Source of the DNA: Gammaproteobacteria bacterium
GTDB lineage: Bacteria > Pseudomonadota > Gammaproteobacteria > Steroidobacterales > Steroidobacteraceae
Length of the DNA stretch: 44,679 nt
Reading direction: 5' to 3'
NCBI GenBank assembly: GCA_025357915.1
Contig: JANYLH010000010.1
Span: 1 to 44,679, forward strand
In this document: one piece after another, positions 18,589 to 30,358 of the stretch
Layout: each line of letters starts with the position of its first letter
How positions within the stretch are numbered: the first letter of the stretch is position 1
Notes under the pieces: model-generated
Told to the model about the DNA's origin: nothing
The model's database searches: none
The model's input: only the letters and a program-made list of their open reading frames with translations
Translations under genes and position numbers: made by a program

Positions 18589-18653
18589 GATTTTCCTTGG
18601 CGGTGATTCCCGAACCCTGACCCTATTAGCGAACCAGGCGGGGGTCAACGCGG

Positions 18654-18683
18654 TTGACGCGGCGGGCCCTCTGATCGTACAGT
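18654..18683 (+). promoter_or_regulatory. Sigma70-type promoter of the rubrerythrin operon
   Basis: TTGACG (18654-18659), an 18-base spacer, then TACAGT (18678-18683). The expected start is near 18690, immediately before the palindrome at 18693-18707, with a 40-nt leader and GGGGCAGGAG ahead of the gene. Confidence 0.55.
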
Positions 18684-18692
18684 CCGGATTGC

Positions 18693-18707
18693 TTAGACTT
18701 AGTCTAA
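18693..18707. promoter_or_regulatory. Perfect palindrome at the predicted start site, probable repressor operator
   Basis: TTAGAC-TTA-GTCTAA is a perfect 6-6 inverted repeat with a 3-base centre, at about +3 to +17 of the predicted rubrerythrin transcript. The TTA...TAA ends and 15-bp length resemble PerR/Irr/Fur-family boxes, and the GACT...AGTC core slightly resembles IscR-type sites. Which regulator binds is not determined. Confidence 0.5.
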
Positions 18708-18732
18708 ATCACCGCAGGGGCAGGAGTACGAC

Positions 18733-19146
18733 ATGAATCTCAAGGGTACCAAGACGGAAGAAAACCTGAAGGCCGCGTTCGCAGGCGAATCGCAGGCTAA
18801 CCGCCGCTATCTGTATTTCGCAGCCAAGGCCGATGTCGAAGGTTACAACGACGTTTCGGCGGTGTTCCGCTCGACCGCGGAGGGCGAAACCGGCCATGCG
18901 CACGGCCACCTCGAGTATCTCGAAGCGGTGGGCGACCCGGCCACGGGCCTGCCGATCGGCGAAACCAAGGCGAACCTGAAGTCGGCGATCGCGGGTGAAA
19001 CCCACGAATATTCCGACATGTATCCGGGCATGGCCAAGGCCGCGCGTACCGAGGGTTTCGCGGAAATCGCCGATTGGTTCGAGACGCTGGCCAAGGCCGA
19101 GCGTTCGCACGCCAATCGCTTCCAGAAAGCGCTCGACACTCTGTAA
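18733..19146 (+). CDS. Rubrerythrin-like diiron protein (erythrin domain only)
   Basis: 137 residues, ATG 18733 with CAGGAG upstream. A four-helix ferritin-like protein with the rubrerythrin diiron ligand pattern: [47 protein letters not shown] and [11 protein letters not shown]. There is no C-terminal rubredoxin Cys4 domain, so it differs from classical rubrerythrin and needs another electron donor. The family reduces hydrogen peroxide in the cytoplasm. The downstream Fe-S oxidoreductase is the natural partner. A strong promoter with an operator-like palindrome suggests redox- or iron-responsive control. Confidence 0.92.
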   Translation: MNLKGTKTEENLKAAFAGESQANRRYLYFAAKADVEGYNDVSAVFRSTAEGETGHAHGHLEYLEAVGDPATGLPIGETKANLKSAIAGETHEYSDMYPGMAKAARTEGFAEIADWFETLAKAERSHANRFQKALDTL

Positions 19147-19154
19147 ACAGCGTC

Positions 19155-20510
19155 GTGAGCGTTGGCAACATCGGCGGCGGCCGCGAGGGCAACCTGGAGG
19201 CGCCGACCCGGCATCCGCTCAACTGGCGTGACCCGTCGTTCTATGACGAACACGCGCTCGAGAAGGAACTCGAGCGCGTGTTCGACATCTGCCACGGTTG
19301 CCGGCGCTGTTTCAGCCTCTGCCAGGCGTTTCCGACCATGTTCGACGCCATCGACGAATCGCCGACGGGCGAACTCGATGGCGTTGACAAGCGCGTGTAC
19401 TGGAAGGTCGTGGACCACTGTTACCTGTGTGACATGTGCTACATGACCAAGTGTCCATACGTGCCGCCGCACCCGTGGAACCTGGATTTCCCGCACCTGA
19501 TGCTGCGCGCCAAGGCCGTGAAGGCGCGCCGTGGCGAAACCTCGTTCCGCGATCGCATGCTCACTTCGACCGACACCGTCGGGAGCCTGGCCGGAATTCC
19601 GGTGGTCGCACAACTCGTGAACGCGGCGAATTCCAGCAAGCTCGGCCGCAAGCTCCTCGACAAGGTGCTGCACGTGCACCCCGAGGCACCGCTTCCGGAA
19701 TATCACTCGCGCAGCGCGCGGGCGCGCCTCGCGAAGCACATGCCTGCCCCCGGGGCGGCGCCGGTGGCAACGCCCGAGACCAGCGGACGGGTCGTACTGT
19801 TCACCACCTGCTACGGGAACCGCAACGAGCCCGACCTGGCGACCGACCTGGCCGCGGTGTTCGCCCACAACGGCATCGAGCTGACGCTGGCGGAGCGCGA
19901 GCGGTGCTGCGGCATGCCCAAACTCGAGCTGGGAGATCTGGACGCGGTCGCGCGGCTCAAGGAAGAAAACATTCCGCAGCTCCTGCGCCTCGTGGAGCAG
20001 GGCTGCGATATCGTCGCCCCGATCCCTTCGTGCGTACTGATGTTCAAGCAGGAGCTGCCGCTCATGTTCCCCGCAGATGCGGCCGTGCAGCGCGTCAAGG
20101 CGCGGATATTCGATCCTTTCGAATACCTGATGCACCGCCACAAGGCGGGCCTGCTGCGCACCGACTTCAAGGCGCGCCTCGGCAAGGTGAGCTACCACGT
20201 GCCTTGCCACCTGCGCGTGCAGAACATTGGTCTCAAGACCCGTGATGTGCTCAGGCTGGTGCCCGACACCACGGTCGAGGTCATCGAGCGCTGTTCGGGG
20301 CATGACGGCAGCTACGCGGTCAAGAGCGAATTCCGCGAGGCGTCGATGAAGATCGCGCGTCCCGTGATCCAGAAGGTGGACAGCGGCGGCGCCGATTATT
20401 TTTCCAGCGATTGCCCGATGGCCGGCCACCAGATCAGCAGTGGCCTTGCAGACCAGGCTCGCGAGCCCACGCCGCCCCTGAAACTCCTGCGCATCGCCTA
20501 CGGAATCTAG
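19155..20510 (+). CDS. Fe-S oxidoreductase with two 4Fe-4S clusters and CCG domains (GlpC/HdrD-like)
   Basis: 451 residues from GTG 19155, 8 bp past the rubrerythrin stop. Two ferredoxin-type clusters lie in the N-terminal third: [11 protein letters not shown] and [13 protein letters not shown]. Two cysteine-rich CCG-type domains follow, marked by [13 protein letters not shown] and by [15 protein letters not shown] with [19 protein letters not shown] is near the end. The arrangement is that of GlpC, glycolate oxidase iron-sulfur subunits and heterodisulfide reductase D. Placed between a rubrerythrin and a DUF3501 protein, it most likely passes electrons to the rubrerythrin during peroxide reduction rather than working with a glycerol-3-phosphate dehydrogenase. 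The actual donor is unknown. Confidence 0.88.
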   Translation: MSVGNIGGGREGNLEAPTRHPLNWRDPSFYDEHALEKELERVFDICHGCRRCFSLCQAFPTMFDAIDESPTGELDGVDKRVYWKVVDHCYLCDMCYMTKCPYVPPHPWNLDFPHLMLRAKAVKARRGETSFRDRMLTSTDTVGSLAGIPVVAQLVNAANSSKLGRKLLDKVLHVHPEAPLPEYHSRSARARLAKHMPAPGAAPVATPETSGRVVLFTTCYGNRNEPDLATDLAAVFAHNGIELTLAERERCCGMPKLELGDLDAVARLKEENIPQLLRLVEQGCDIVAPIPSCVLMFKQELPLMFPADAAVQRVKARIFDPFEYLMHRHKAGLLRTDFKARLGKVSYHVPCHLRVQNIGLKTRDVLRLVPDTTVEVIERCSGHDGSYAVKSEFREASMKIARPVIQKVDSGGADYFSSDCPMAGHQISSGLADQAREPTPPLKLLRIAYGI

Positions 20511-20511
20511 A

Positions 20512-21099
20512 GTGCCCGCCCCACTGACCGCGGCCGACCTGCTGCCGCTCGAGCAATACGCGCGCGAACGTGCAGCGATCCGCGCGCGCATGATTGACTA
20601 CCGTGCAACCCGGCGGCTGAACGTGGGGCCGCACTGCACCTGGAGTTTCGAGGACCGCGAGACCGTGCGCTACCAGGTGCAGGAAATGCTGCGCGCGGAA
20701 CGCATCTTCGAGGCCGCGGGCATCGCCGAGGAACTCGCGGCCTACAACCCGCTGATCCCGGACGGCCGGAATTTCAAGGCGACGCTGCTGATCGAGTACC
20801 CCGATCCGGCCGAACGCGCGCAGCGCCTCACGGAGTTGCGCGGCGTGGAAGCACATTGCTGGCTGAGGGTTGCCGGTCACGCACCGGTGTACGCGATCGC
20901 CGACGAGGATCTCGAGCGCAGCAACGACGAGAAGACTTCGGCCGTGCACTTTCTGCGCTTCGAGCTCACGCCGGAGATGATCGGCGCGTTCAGGGCCGGC
21001 GCGGCCGTGGCGGCCGGCATCGATCATCCGGCCTACGCGCCGCACGTGGATCCGGTGCCCGCAGCGCTCCGGGCCGCGCTGCTCGCGGACCTGAGCTGA
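20512..21099 (+). CDS. DUF3501 family protein
   Basis: 195 residues, GTG 20512 directly after the preceding stop. Recognised as DUF3501 from [20 protein letters not shown], the [15 protein letters not shown] segment and [20 protein letters not shown]. No signal peptide, membrane segment or metal-binding motif stands out. DUF3501 genes typically follow rubrerythrin and GlpC-like Fe-S genes, as here, so it is probably an accessory of the same peroxide- or redox-linked complex. The biochemical role is unknown. Confidence 0.85.
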   Translation: MPAPLTAADLLPLEQYARERAAIRARMIDYRATRRLNVGPHCTWSFEDRETVRYQVQEMLRAERIFEAAGIAEELAAYNPLIPDGRNFKATLLIEYPDPAERAQRLTELRGVEAHCWLRVAGHAPVYAIADEDLERSNDEKTSAVHFLRFELTPEMIGAFRAGAAVAAGIDHPAYAPHVDPVPAALRAALLADLS

Positions 21100-21146
21100 C
21101 TTGACCTGACCGGCTGCCGCTAACCTGCGTGCGGGCGCGTGCGGTT

Positions 21147-23275
<2,129 letters not shown>

Positions 23276-23303
23276 ACTTGGGTCGGTTCGCGCGTTGGCG
23301 TTA

Positions 23304-23390
23304 GCCTGCGCGCCTCGTCGCCGCCCCGCGCGTTCGAAACCGCGCGTGGTTGGCCTTGCGCGCGTTCGCCAGCGCATGACGCGCGCAGGC
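23304..23390. repeat. Possible third foldback between B1 and B2
   Basis: GCCTGCGCGC (23304-23313) and GCGCGCAGGC (23381-23390) are perfect complements 67 bases apart, with further GC-rich self-complementarity between them. The stretch lacks the B-family core and is so GC-rich that chance pairing is plausible. No gene is seen in 23276-23408. Confidence 0.35.
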
Positions 23391-23408
23391 GTAAAAACTC
23401 GCGGGCAA

Positions 23409-23524
23409 GTGGGGAGGCGTGCTTAACCCATGTTCGAAGCCGTGCGCGCCACGGATGGCGCGCCCGGGGCCCCCATGGACGGGTTTACGGCGTTTTCGAA
23501 CATGGTTTGAGCACGCCTCCCCAC
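23409..23524. repeat. Foldback repeat B2 (inverted relative to B1)
   Basis: Arms 23409-23438 and 23495-23524 are complementary at 28 of 30 positions. Inside is an 8-bp hairpin with loop CGGA (23444-23463). The complement of 23469-23492 is identical over 24 bases to the B1 core (23140-23163). Read on the minus strand the order matches B1: arm, core, hairpin containing CATCC(A/G)TG, ACGG, arm. Arm sequences differ completely between B1 and B2 while staying self-complementary. Confidence 0.8.
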
Positions 23525-23568
23525 CGGTTCGTTTTGGCATCTGCGTGCTTTCCTGGGCTGGTGAACGC

Positions 23569-25827
23569 TTGAAATCGCAGGAACTCAATTTTGAGGGCGT
23601 GGAAAAACGCCCACTGTCCACCTTCACGGAAAAGGCGTACCTCGATTATTCGATGTACGTGATCCTCGATCGTGCACTCCCGGCGCTGGGCGACGGCCTG
23701 AAGCCGGTGCAGCGGCGCATCGTCTATGCGATGAGCGAACTGAGCCTGTCGGCAGCGGCGAAGCACAAGAAATCGGCGCGCACCGTGGGTGATGTCATCG
23801 GCAAGTTCCACCCGCATGGCGACTCGGCCTGCTACGAAGCCATGGTGCACATGGCGCAGGATTTCTCCTACCGCTATCCGTTGGTCGACGGTCAGGGCAA
23901 CTGGGGCTCGGCCGATGATCCGAAGTCCTTCGCGGCCATGCGCTATACGGAATCGCGCCTGACGCGCTACGCGGACCTGCTGCTCGATGAACTGACCGAG
24001 GGCACGGTCGACTGGGGTCCCAATTTCGACGGCACGATGGAAGAGCCATTACTGCTGCCCGCGCGCCTCCCCAACCTGTTGCTCAACGGCGCCTCAGGCA
24101 TCGCCGTGGGCATGGCCACCGACATACCGCCGCACAACCTGCGCGAAGTAGCGGCCGCCTGCGTGCACCTGCTCGATGACCCGGACGCGAGCACGCGCGC
24201 GCTGCTCAAGCACATCAAGGGTCCGGACCTTCCCACCGGCGCCGAAATCATCTCGAGCCGCGACGAGCTCGTGCAGTTCTACGACCAGGGTACCGGCAGC
24301 TACCGCGCCCGTGCGGTCTGGGAGCAGGAGAAGGAAACCGGGCACATCGTCATCAACCAGCTGCCCTACCAGGTATCGGGGAGCCGTGTGCAGGAGCAGA
24401 TCGCGCAGCAGATGCGTGAGAAGAAGCTCCCCATGGTCGAGGACATCCGCGACGAGTCGGACCACGAGAACGCGACCCGGCTGGTGATCGAACCGCGCTC
24501 CAACCGCGTCGATATCGAGCAGCTCATGGCGCACCTGTTTGCGACCACGGACCTTGAGCGCAGCTACCGCGTCAACATCAACGTGATCGCCCTGGATGGC
24601 CGGCCGCGCGTGCTGGGACTGAAGGCGCTGCTGGCCGAGTGGCTGGAGTTCCGGCGCCGCACGGTGCGCCGCCGGCTCGAGTTCCGGCTCGACAAGGTGT
24701 CGCGCCGGCTGCACATCCTCGATGGCATGTTGATTGCGTACCTCAACCTCGACGAGGTGATCCGCATCATCCGCCGCGAGGAGGAGCCCAAGCCGGTATT
24801 GATCAAGCGCTTCAAGCTCTCCGACGAGCAGGCCGAGGCGATCCTCGACACCAAGCTCCGGCACCTGGCCAGGCTCGAGGAAATGAAGATCCGCGACGAG
24901 CAGGAGCGGCTGGCGGCCGAGCGCAAGGACATCGAGGCGCTGCTCGCCAGCAAGGCAAAACTCACCAAGCTCATCCGTGCCGAGATCGTCGCCGATGCCG
25001 AGGAGTACGGCGACGAGCGCCGCACGCGCATCGTCGAGCGGGCGGCGGCGCAGGCGATCGAGGCGACCGACCTGGTGGCCAACGAACCGGTGACGATCGT
25101 GCTGTCGACGGGCGGCTGGGCGCGCGCGGCCAAGGGCCACGATATCGATCCGCGCACGCTGACGTACAAGACCGGCGATGCTTTCCAGGCCGCGGCGCGC
25201 GGGCGCAGTACGCAGAACGCGCTGTTCATCGATACCACCGGGCGTGCCTACAGCCTGCCGGCGCACAGCCTGCCCTCGGCGCGTGGCGCCGGCGAACCGC
25301 TGTCGGGGCGGCTCGATCCGCCGGACGGTGCGCGCTTTGCCGGCGTGCTGCTCGGTGAGAGCGCCGAGCTGTGGCTGGTGGCGACGGACGCGGGCTTTGG
25401 CTTCACGGTGCGGCTCGGTGAATTGCAGTCGCGCAATCGTGCCGGCAAGGCCGTCATCAATGTCAGCGAAGGTGCGGTGGTGCTGCCGCCGGTGCCGGTG
25501 CCGGGGCCCGATGCGCTGGTGGCCGCGGTGAGCAGCGAAGGTCGGCTGCTGGTGTTTCCGGCCAGCGAGGTGCCGGAACTGCCGCGCGGCAAGGGCAACA
25601 AGCTGTTTGGCATTCCCGGCAAGAAGGCCGCAGCGCGCGAGGAACTGATGATCGCGGTGGCTGTGCTGGCTGCCGGGCAGTCGCTGCGCGTGTATTCGGG
25701 TGAACGGCAGATGACGCTCAGCGCCAACGACCTCAAGCACTACCTCGGGCAGCGCTCCCAGCGCGGCGCAGTGCTGCCGCGCGGCTGGCGGACAGTGGAA
25801 CGAATCGAGGCGTTTGCTCCCGCCTGA
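23569..25827 (+). CDS. parC: DNA topoisomerase IV subunit A
   Basis: 752 residues from TTG 23569, the same length as E. coli ParC. This start has GGTGA five bases upstream and gives [15 protein letters not shown] ahead of the conserved [14 protein letters not shown]; the ATG codons further upstream lie inside repeat B2. Cleavage domain: [28 protein letters not shown] with Ser86 and Glu90 (the quinolone-determining positions, in the usual susceptible form) and catalytic Tyr126 in AMRYTESRL. The C-terminal beta-propeller blades are less conserved, and [12 protein letters not shown] matches ParC. It decatenates daughter chromosomes with ParE. About 480 bp of repeats separate it from parE, so co-transcription through them is uncertain. 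Confidence 0.96.
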   Translation: MKSQELNFEGVEKRPLSTFTEKAYLDYSMYVILDRALPALGDGLKPVQRRIVYAMSELSLSAAAKHKKSARTVGDVIGKFHPHGDSACYEAMVHMAQDFSYRYPLVDGQGNWGSADDPKSFAAMRYTESRLTRYADLLLDELTEGTVDWGPNFDGTMEEPLLLPARLPNLLLNGASGIAVGMATDIPPHNLREVAAACVHLLDDPDASTRALLKHIKGPDLPTGAEIISSRDELVQFYDQGTGSYRARAVWEQEKETGHIVINQLPYQVSGSRVQEQIAQQMREKKLPMVEDIRDESDHENATRLVIEPRSNRVDIEQLMAHLFATTDLERSYRVNINVIALDGRPRVLGLKALLAEWLEFRRRTVRRRLEFRLDKVSRRLHILDGMLIAYLNLDEVIRIIRREEEPKPVLIKRFKLSDEQAEAILDTKLRHLARLEEMKIRDEQERLAAERKDIEALLASKAKLTKLIRAEIVADAEEYGDERRTRIVERAAAQAIEATDLVANEPVTIVLSTGGWARAAKGHDIDPRTLTYKTGDAFQAAARGRSTQNALFIDTTGRAYSLPAHSLPSARGAGEPLSGRLDPPDGARFAGVLLGESAELWLVATDAGFGFTVRLGELQSRNRAGKAVINVSEGAVVLPPVPVPGPDALVAAVSSEGRLLVFPASEVPELPRGKGNKLFGIPGKKAAAREELMIAVAVLAAGQSLRVYSGERQMTLSANDLKHYLGQRSQRGAVLPRGWRTVERIEAFAPA

Positions 25828-25834
25828 TCAGTCC

Positions 25835-25863
25835 GGAGCCTGGCCGCACCCGGCGCAGGCTCC
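25835..25863. terminator. Hairpin between convergent parC and lipoprotein genes
   Basis: GGAGCCTG (25835-25842) and CAGGCTCC (25856-25863) form a perfect 8-bp stem, extendable inward through GCCG/CGGC. It has no T-tract on either strand but lies where both convergent transcripts should end. Confidence 0.45.
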
Positions 25864-25893
25864 GCCCTGATGGTTAAAGTCGCTCGCGCCCGG

Positions 25894-26505
25894 TTACTTG
25901 GCGGCCGGTGCGAGAGCTGGCAGCGACATCTTGATCGCCGCCGCGGCCGCTTCGGCCTTGGCCTTGACGTCATTGGCCGTGCTGACGGCTTCCTCGATAT
26001 TGCCCGCCGCGAACGCGGCCTGGGCCTTGCTCCACAGTGCACTGGCATCAGCGATACCGGTCTTGGCGGCGGCCAGGTCTACCCCTTCAGGCAGATGCTT
26101 GCTCTTGCCCAGTGCCGCGACGCGGTTGGTCACGGAGGTGACCAGAGCGGGCACGGCGGCGGCCATGGCGGGCCACTGGGCGCTCATCGCCTTGACGACT
26201 TCGTCTTTCTTCAGCATGGCGGCACCCAGCAGTCCCTGTGCTTCGCTCAGCACTCCCGGCGCGCCGGTGAGCACGGTGGCGTAGTCCTTGCTGTCGAAGG
26301 CGGTCTTGAGATCCGCAAGCTTCTTCTGCACCGCCGCGAGCTGGTCGGGAATGTACTTGCCCGCATCGGGGGCTGCGGCGCTGACCGCGCTGTCGATTCC
26401 GGCAATCGCCTTCTGGGCCGGTTCCATCTGGTTGGCGCAGGCACCCAGCAGCAGCACGGCTGCCACTGCCAGAAAACCAACGGTCTTGTTCTTCAGGTTC
26501 GTCAT
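25894..26505 (-). CDS. Alanine-rich predicted lipoprotein of unknown function
   Basis: 203 residues, ATG 26505 with AGGAG about 10 bases upstream. The N-terminus has Lys residues, a hydrophobic stretch (VGFLAVAAVLLL) and the lipobox LGAC, so Cys23 should be lipidated. The mature part is Ala/Lys-rich and apparently all helical, with heptad-like spacing in KKLADLKTAFDSKDYATVL and a final helix EAVSTANDVKAKAEAAAAAI. No family was recognised. There is no Asp after the Cys, which by the E. coli +2 rule favours the outer membrane. Separated by 88 bp from the peptide ABC operon upstream on the same strand; read-through is possible. Confidence 0.8.
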   Translation of the reverse strand: MTNLKNKTVGFLAVAAVLLLGACANQMEPAQKAIAGIDSAVSAAAPDAGKYIPDQLAAVQKKLADLKTAFDSKDYATVLTGAPGVLSEAQGLLGAAMLKKDEVVKAMSAQWPAMAAAVPALVTSVTNRVAALGKSKHLPEGVDLAAAKTGIADASALWSKAQAAFAAGNIEEAVSTANDVKAKAEAAAAAIKMSLPALAPAAK

Positions 26506-26593
26506 TTCGATCTAGCTCCTAGGATGGGTATTGTTGCAGGCGCGCAATGTTAGCGCGTCGCGGCGATGGTCGCTCGAAAAGCCGTTGCGCGCG

Positions 26594-27564
26594 CTACTCG
26601 CTGGCGCGATGGCAGCTCACCAGGCTCGCCTCGACGCCGCGGAGCAGCGGTGCTTGCTGGGTGCAGCGCACCACAGCGAGCGGGCAACGGTCCAGGAACA
26701 CGCAGCCGCCGGATGCAACCGCCGCCGTGAGCACGGCGGCGGGAGGCGGTGCCCGTGGCGCGCCACGGGCAGGATCGGGAACCGGGTTGGCGGCCAGCAG
26801 CGCGCGCGTGTAAGGGTGCCGGGGCGCGCCGTAGAGTGCGTCGCGCGGCGCCAATTCCATCGTTTGCCCCCGGTAGATCACCAGTACACGATCGCACAGG
26901 AACCGCACGGTGGCCAGGTCATGGGCGATGAACAGGAGCGAGAGTCCGAGTTCGTCGCGCAGGTCGCGCAGCAGGTTGGCGATCTGCGAACGGATCGATA
27001 CGTCGAGGGCCGCTACGGGTTCGTCGCAGATCAGCAGCCGGGGCCGCAGGATCAGCGCGCGCGCCAACCCGACGCGCTGCGCCTGGCCGCCCGAGAGCTG
27101 GTGGGGGTAGCGGCCGAGCAGTTCGCTGCCGATACCGACGCGCCCCAGCATCCGCGTGACCTGTTCGCGGTGTTGGCCGGCGCTCGCCGCGCGGAACTCC
27201 AGCAGCGGCTCGGCGACCAGTTCCGCCACGTTCATCCGCGGGTCGAGTGCGCCGAGTGGATCCTGGAAGACGATCTGCAGGTGCTCTCGCGTCGCGCGCA
27301 AGGCCGCGCCTTCGAGCTGCAGCAGATCGCGCCCCTGGAACAGCACGGTGCCGGTGGCGGGAATCAACCGCAACAGCGCGCGGGCGATGCTGGATTTGCC
27401 GCTGCCGGATTCGCCCACCAGGCCGAGGCTTTCACCCGCAGCCACATCGAAACTGACCCCATCGACCGCGGCGGTGCGCTGTGCCGAAGCCGCGCGTGTG
27501 CCGATGCCGTAGCGCACGCGCAGGTCGCGGACCTCCAGCAGCGGCGCTGTGCCGGCCGCCGCGC

Positions 27565-27568
<4 letters not shown>
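26594..27568 (-). CDS. Peptide ABC transporter ATP-binding protein (OppF/DppF-like)
   Basis: 324 residues. Walker A GESGSGKSS, signature LSGGQAQRVGLARAL, Walker B LLICDEPVAALDVS, and the oligopeptide-type C-terminal extension GGCVFLDRCPLAVVRC, whose cysteines in some family members bind an Fe-S cluster. The ATG overlaps the preceding oppD-like stop by 4 bases. With the OppD-like partner it forms the ATPase pair driving uptake by the B/C permeases. Last gene of the operon. Confidence 0.92.
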
Positions 27569-28558
<990 letters not shown>

Positions 28559-28566
<8 letters not shown>

Positions 28567-29434
28567 GATTGCCGTCCTGGCGCGGATCGAGCGCGTCGCG
28601 CAGAGCGTCGCCGAGCCGGTTGAGACTGAGGATGATCAGCGCCAGGAAGGCAGCGGGGAAGATCAGCAGGTAGGGATTGGCCTGCATCTCATTGGCGCCC
28701 TCGGCCACCAGCGATCCGAGCGAGGCGAGCGGCGCGTGCACGCCGAGCCCGAGGAAACTCAGCAGCGCCTCGAAGAGAATCACGCCGGGAATGGTCAGCG
28801 TGGCGTAGACCGCCACCAGGCCAATGAGATTGGGCAGCACGTGTCGCCGGATCATCGCCGGCGTGCGCACGCCCAGTGCGCGCGCCGCCTCGATGTATTC
28901 CTGGTTGCGGATGGTGAGCGTCTGGCCGCGCACGATGCGCGCGATGTCGAGCCAGGAGACCGCGCCGATGGCGATGAACACCATGAGGAAGTTCCGCCCG
29001 AACAGCACCTCGAGTACGATGACGAAGGGAATGAAGGGCACGGAATACAGCACATCGACGGTACGCATCAGCAGCCCGTCGACGCGTCCGCCGAGGTAGC
29101 CGGCCAGCGCGCCCCACAGCACGCCGATCACGACGCTGATCAGGCTGGCGGTGATGCCGACCAGCAGTGAAACGCGGCAGCCCCACATCACGCGCACCAG
29201 CAGGTCGCGCCCCAGGCTGTCGGTGCCGAACAGGTGTCCGCCACCCGCCGTCGGTGGACTGAAGATCTCGGTCCACGAGGGCGTCGCGTAGTCGTAGGGC
29301 GACAGCCAGGGCACGAGCACGGCGGCAATGATGACGCTGCCCAGGACAGCCGCGGCCGCCTTAGTGCTGCGGCGCGCGCGCAGCCGCCGCCAGCTCTCGT
29401 GCCACAGGCCCCCCTGGTCGCGCTCGGGCTTCAT
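28559..29434 (-). CDS. Peptide ABC transporter permease (OppC/DppC-like)
   Basis: 291 residues from ATG 29434, in an ATGA overlap with the B permease. The N-terminus is cytosolic and basic, then one membrane helix (about 26-46), a periplasmic loop with HLFGTDSLGRDLLVRVMWG (the OppC signature) and five further helices. The EAA loop for the ATPase is EYIEAARALGVRTPAMIRRH. Open frame upstream of this ATG overlaps the B gene and is not protein-like. Inner membrane. Confidence 0.92.
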
Positions 29435-30357
29435 GTGCGGTTCCTGACGCGCGGATCGAGCCACGCGTAGCACAGGTCGACCAGCAGGTTGAGGCCGATG
29501 ATCAGCGCGCCGTAGAGCACGGTGATGCCGGTCACCAGGGTGTAATCGCGGTTGAGCGCGCCGGTGACGAAGAAGCGGCCGATGCCCGGCAGCCCGAACA
29601 CCTGCTCGATGACGATCGAGCCCGTGAGCACGCCGGCGAGCGCGGGGCCCAGGAACGACACCAGCGGCACCAGTGTCGGGCGCAGTGCGTGCCGCAGCAC
29701 GATAGTGTGCGTGGGCAGGCCCTTGGCGCGCGCGGTGCGAATCCACGGCTGGCCGAGCGCGTCGAGCGCGGCGGCACGCACGATGCGGGCGATATAGGCG
29801 GTATAGGGCAGGGCCAGCGCCAGCGACGGCAGCAGCAGGTGGCGCCAGGATCCGGCAACCCAGTCGCCGGCGGGCAACCAGTGCAGCCGCATCGCAAACA
29901 GCAGGATGAGCAGCGGCGCGGTGACGAATACCGGCACCGAAATGCCCAGCATCGCCAGGCTCATCGGCAGCTGGTCGCGCCAGCTGCCCGGCCGCGATGC
30001 CGCCAGCAGCCCGGTGCCGCCCCCGACGAGCAGTGCGATCAGCATCGCGCTGGCGCCGATGGCGGCGTCGACCGGCAGGCCCTGGGCGATGAGCTCGTTG
30101 ACCGAGGTGTTGCGGTACTGGAATGAAGGTCCGAAATCGCCGCGCGCCAGATCGGCGAGGTAGCGCAGGTACTGTCGCCACACCGGTTCGTCCAGGTGGA
30201 ACCGCGCCTCGATGGCGTGCTGGATCTGCGGCACCAGCACCTTGTCCGAGTCGAACGGGCCGCCCGGCGTGAGGTGCAGCAGCGTGAACGCCAGCGTGGC
30301 GATCACCAGCAGCGTGGGTATGGCGGTGAGCAGCCGGCGCAGCAGGAAACTCGCCAT
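29431..30357 (-). CDS. Peptide ABC transporter permease (OppB/DppB-like)
   Basis: 308 residues, six predicted membrane helices. The start MASFLLRRLLTAIPTLLVI and the DLARGDFGPSFQYRN segment are typical of OppB; the EAA loop is PWIRTARAKGLPTHTIVLRH, and GALNRDYTLVTGITVLYG precedes the last helix. It begins 1 bp after the peptide-binding protein gene ends and overlaps the C permease by 4 bases. Confidence 0.92.
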   Translation of the reverse strand: MASFLLRRLLTAIPTLLVIATLAFTLLHLTPGGPFDSDKVLVPQIQHAIEARFHLDEPVWRQYLRYLADLARGDFGPSFQYRNTSVNELIAQGLPVDAAIGASAMLIALLVGGGTGLLAASRPGSWRDQLPMSLAMLGISVPVFVTAPLLILLFAMRLHWLPAGDWVAGSWRHLLLPSLALALPYTAYIARIVRAAALDALGQPWIRTARAKGLPTHTIVLRHALRPTLVPLVSFLGPALAGVLTGSIVIEQVFGLPGIGRFFVTGALNRDYTLVTGITVLYGALIIGLNLLVDLCYAWLDPRVRNRT

Positions 30358-30358
30358 G

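Noticed and set aside
18843-20591. Antisense open frame over the rubrerythrin and Fe-S genes
   Set aside because: The cysteine motifs are on the plus strand and fit known families; the antisense product fits none.
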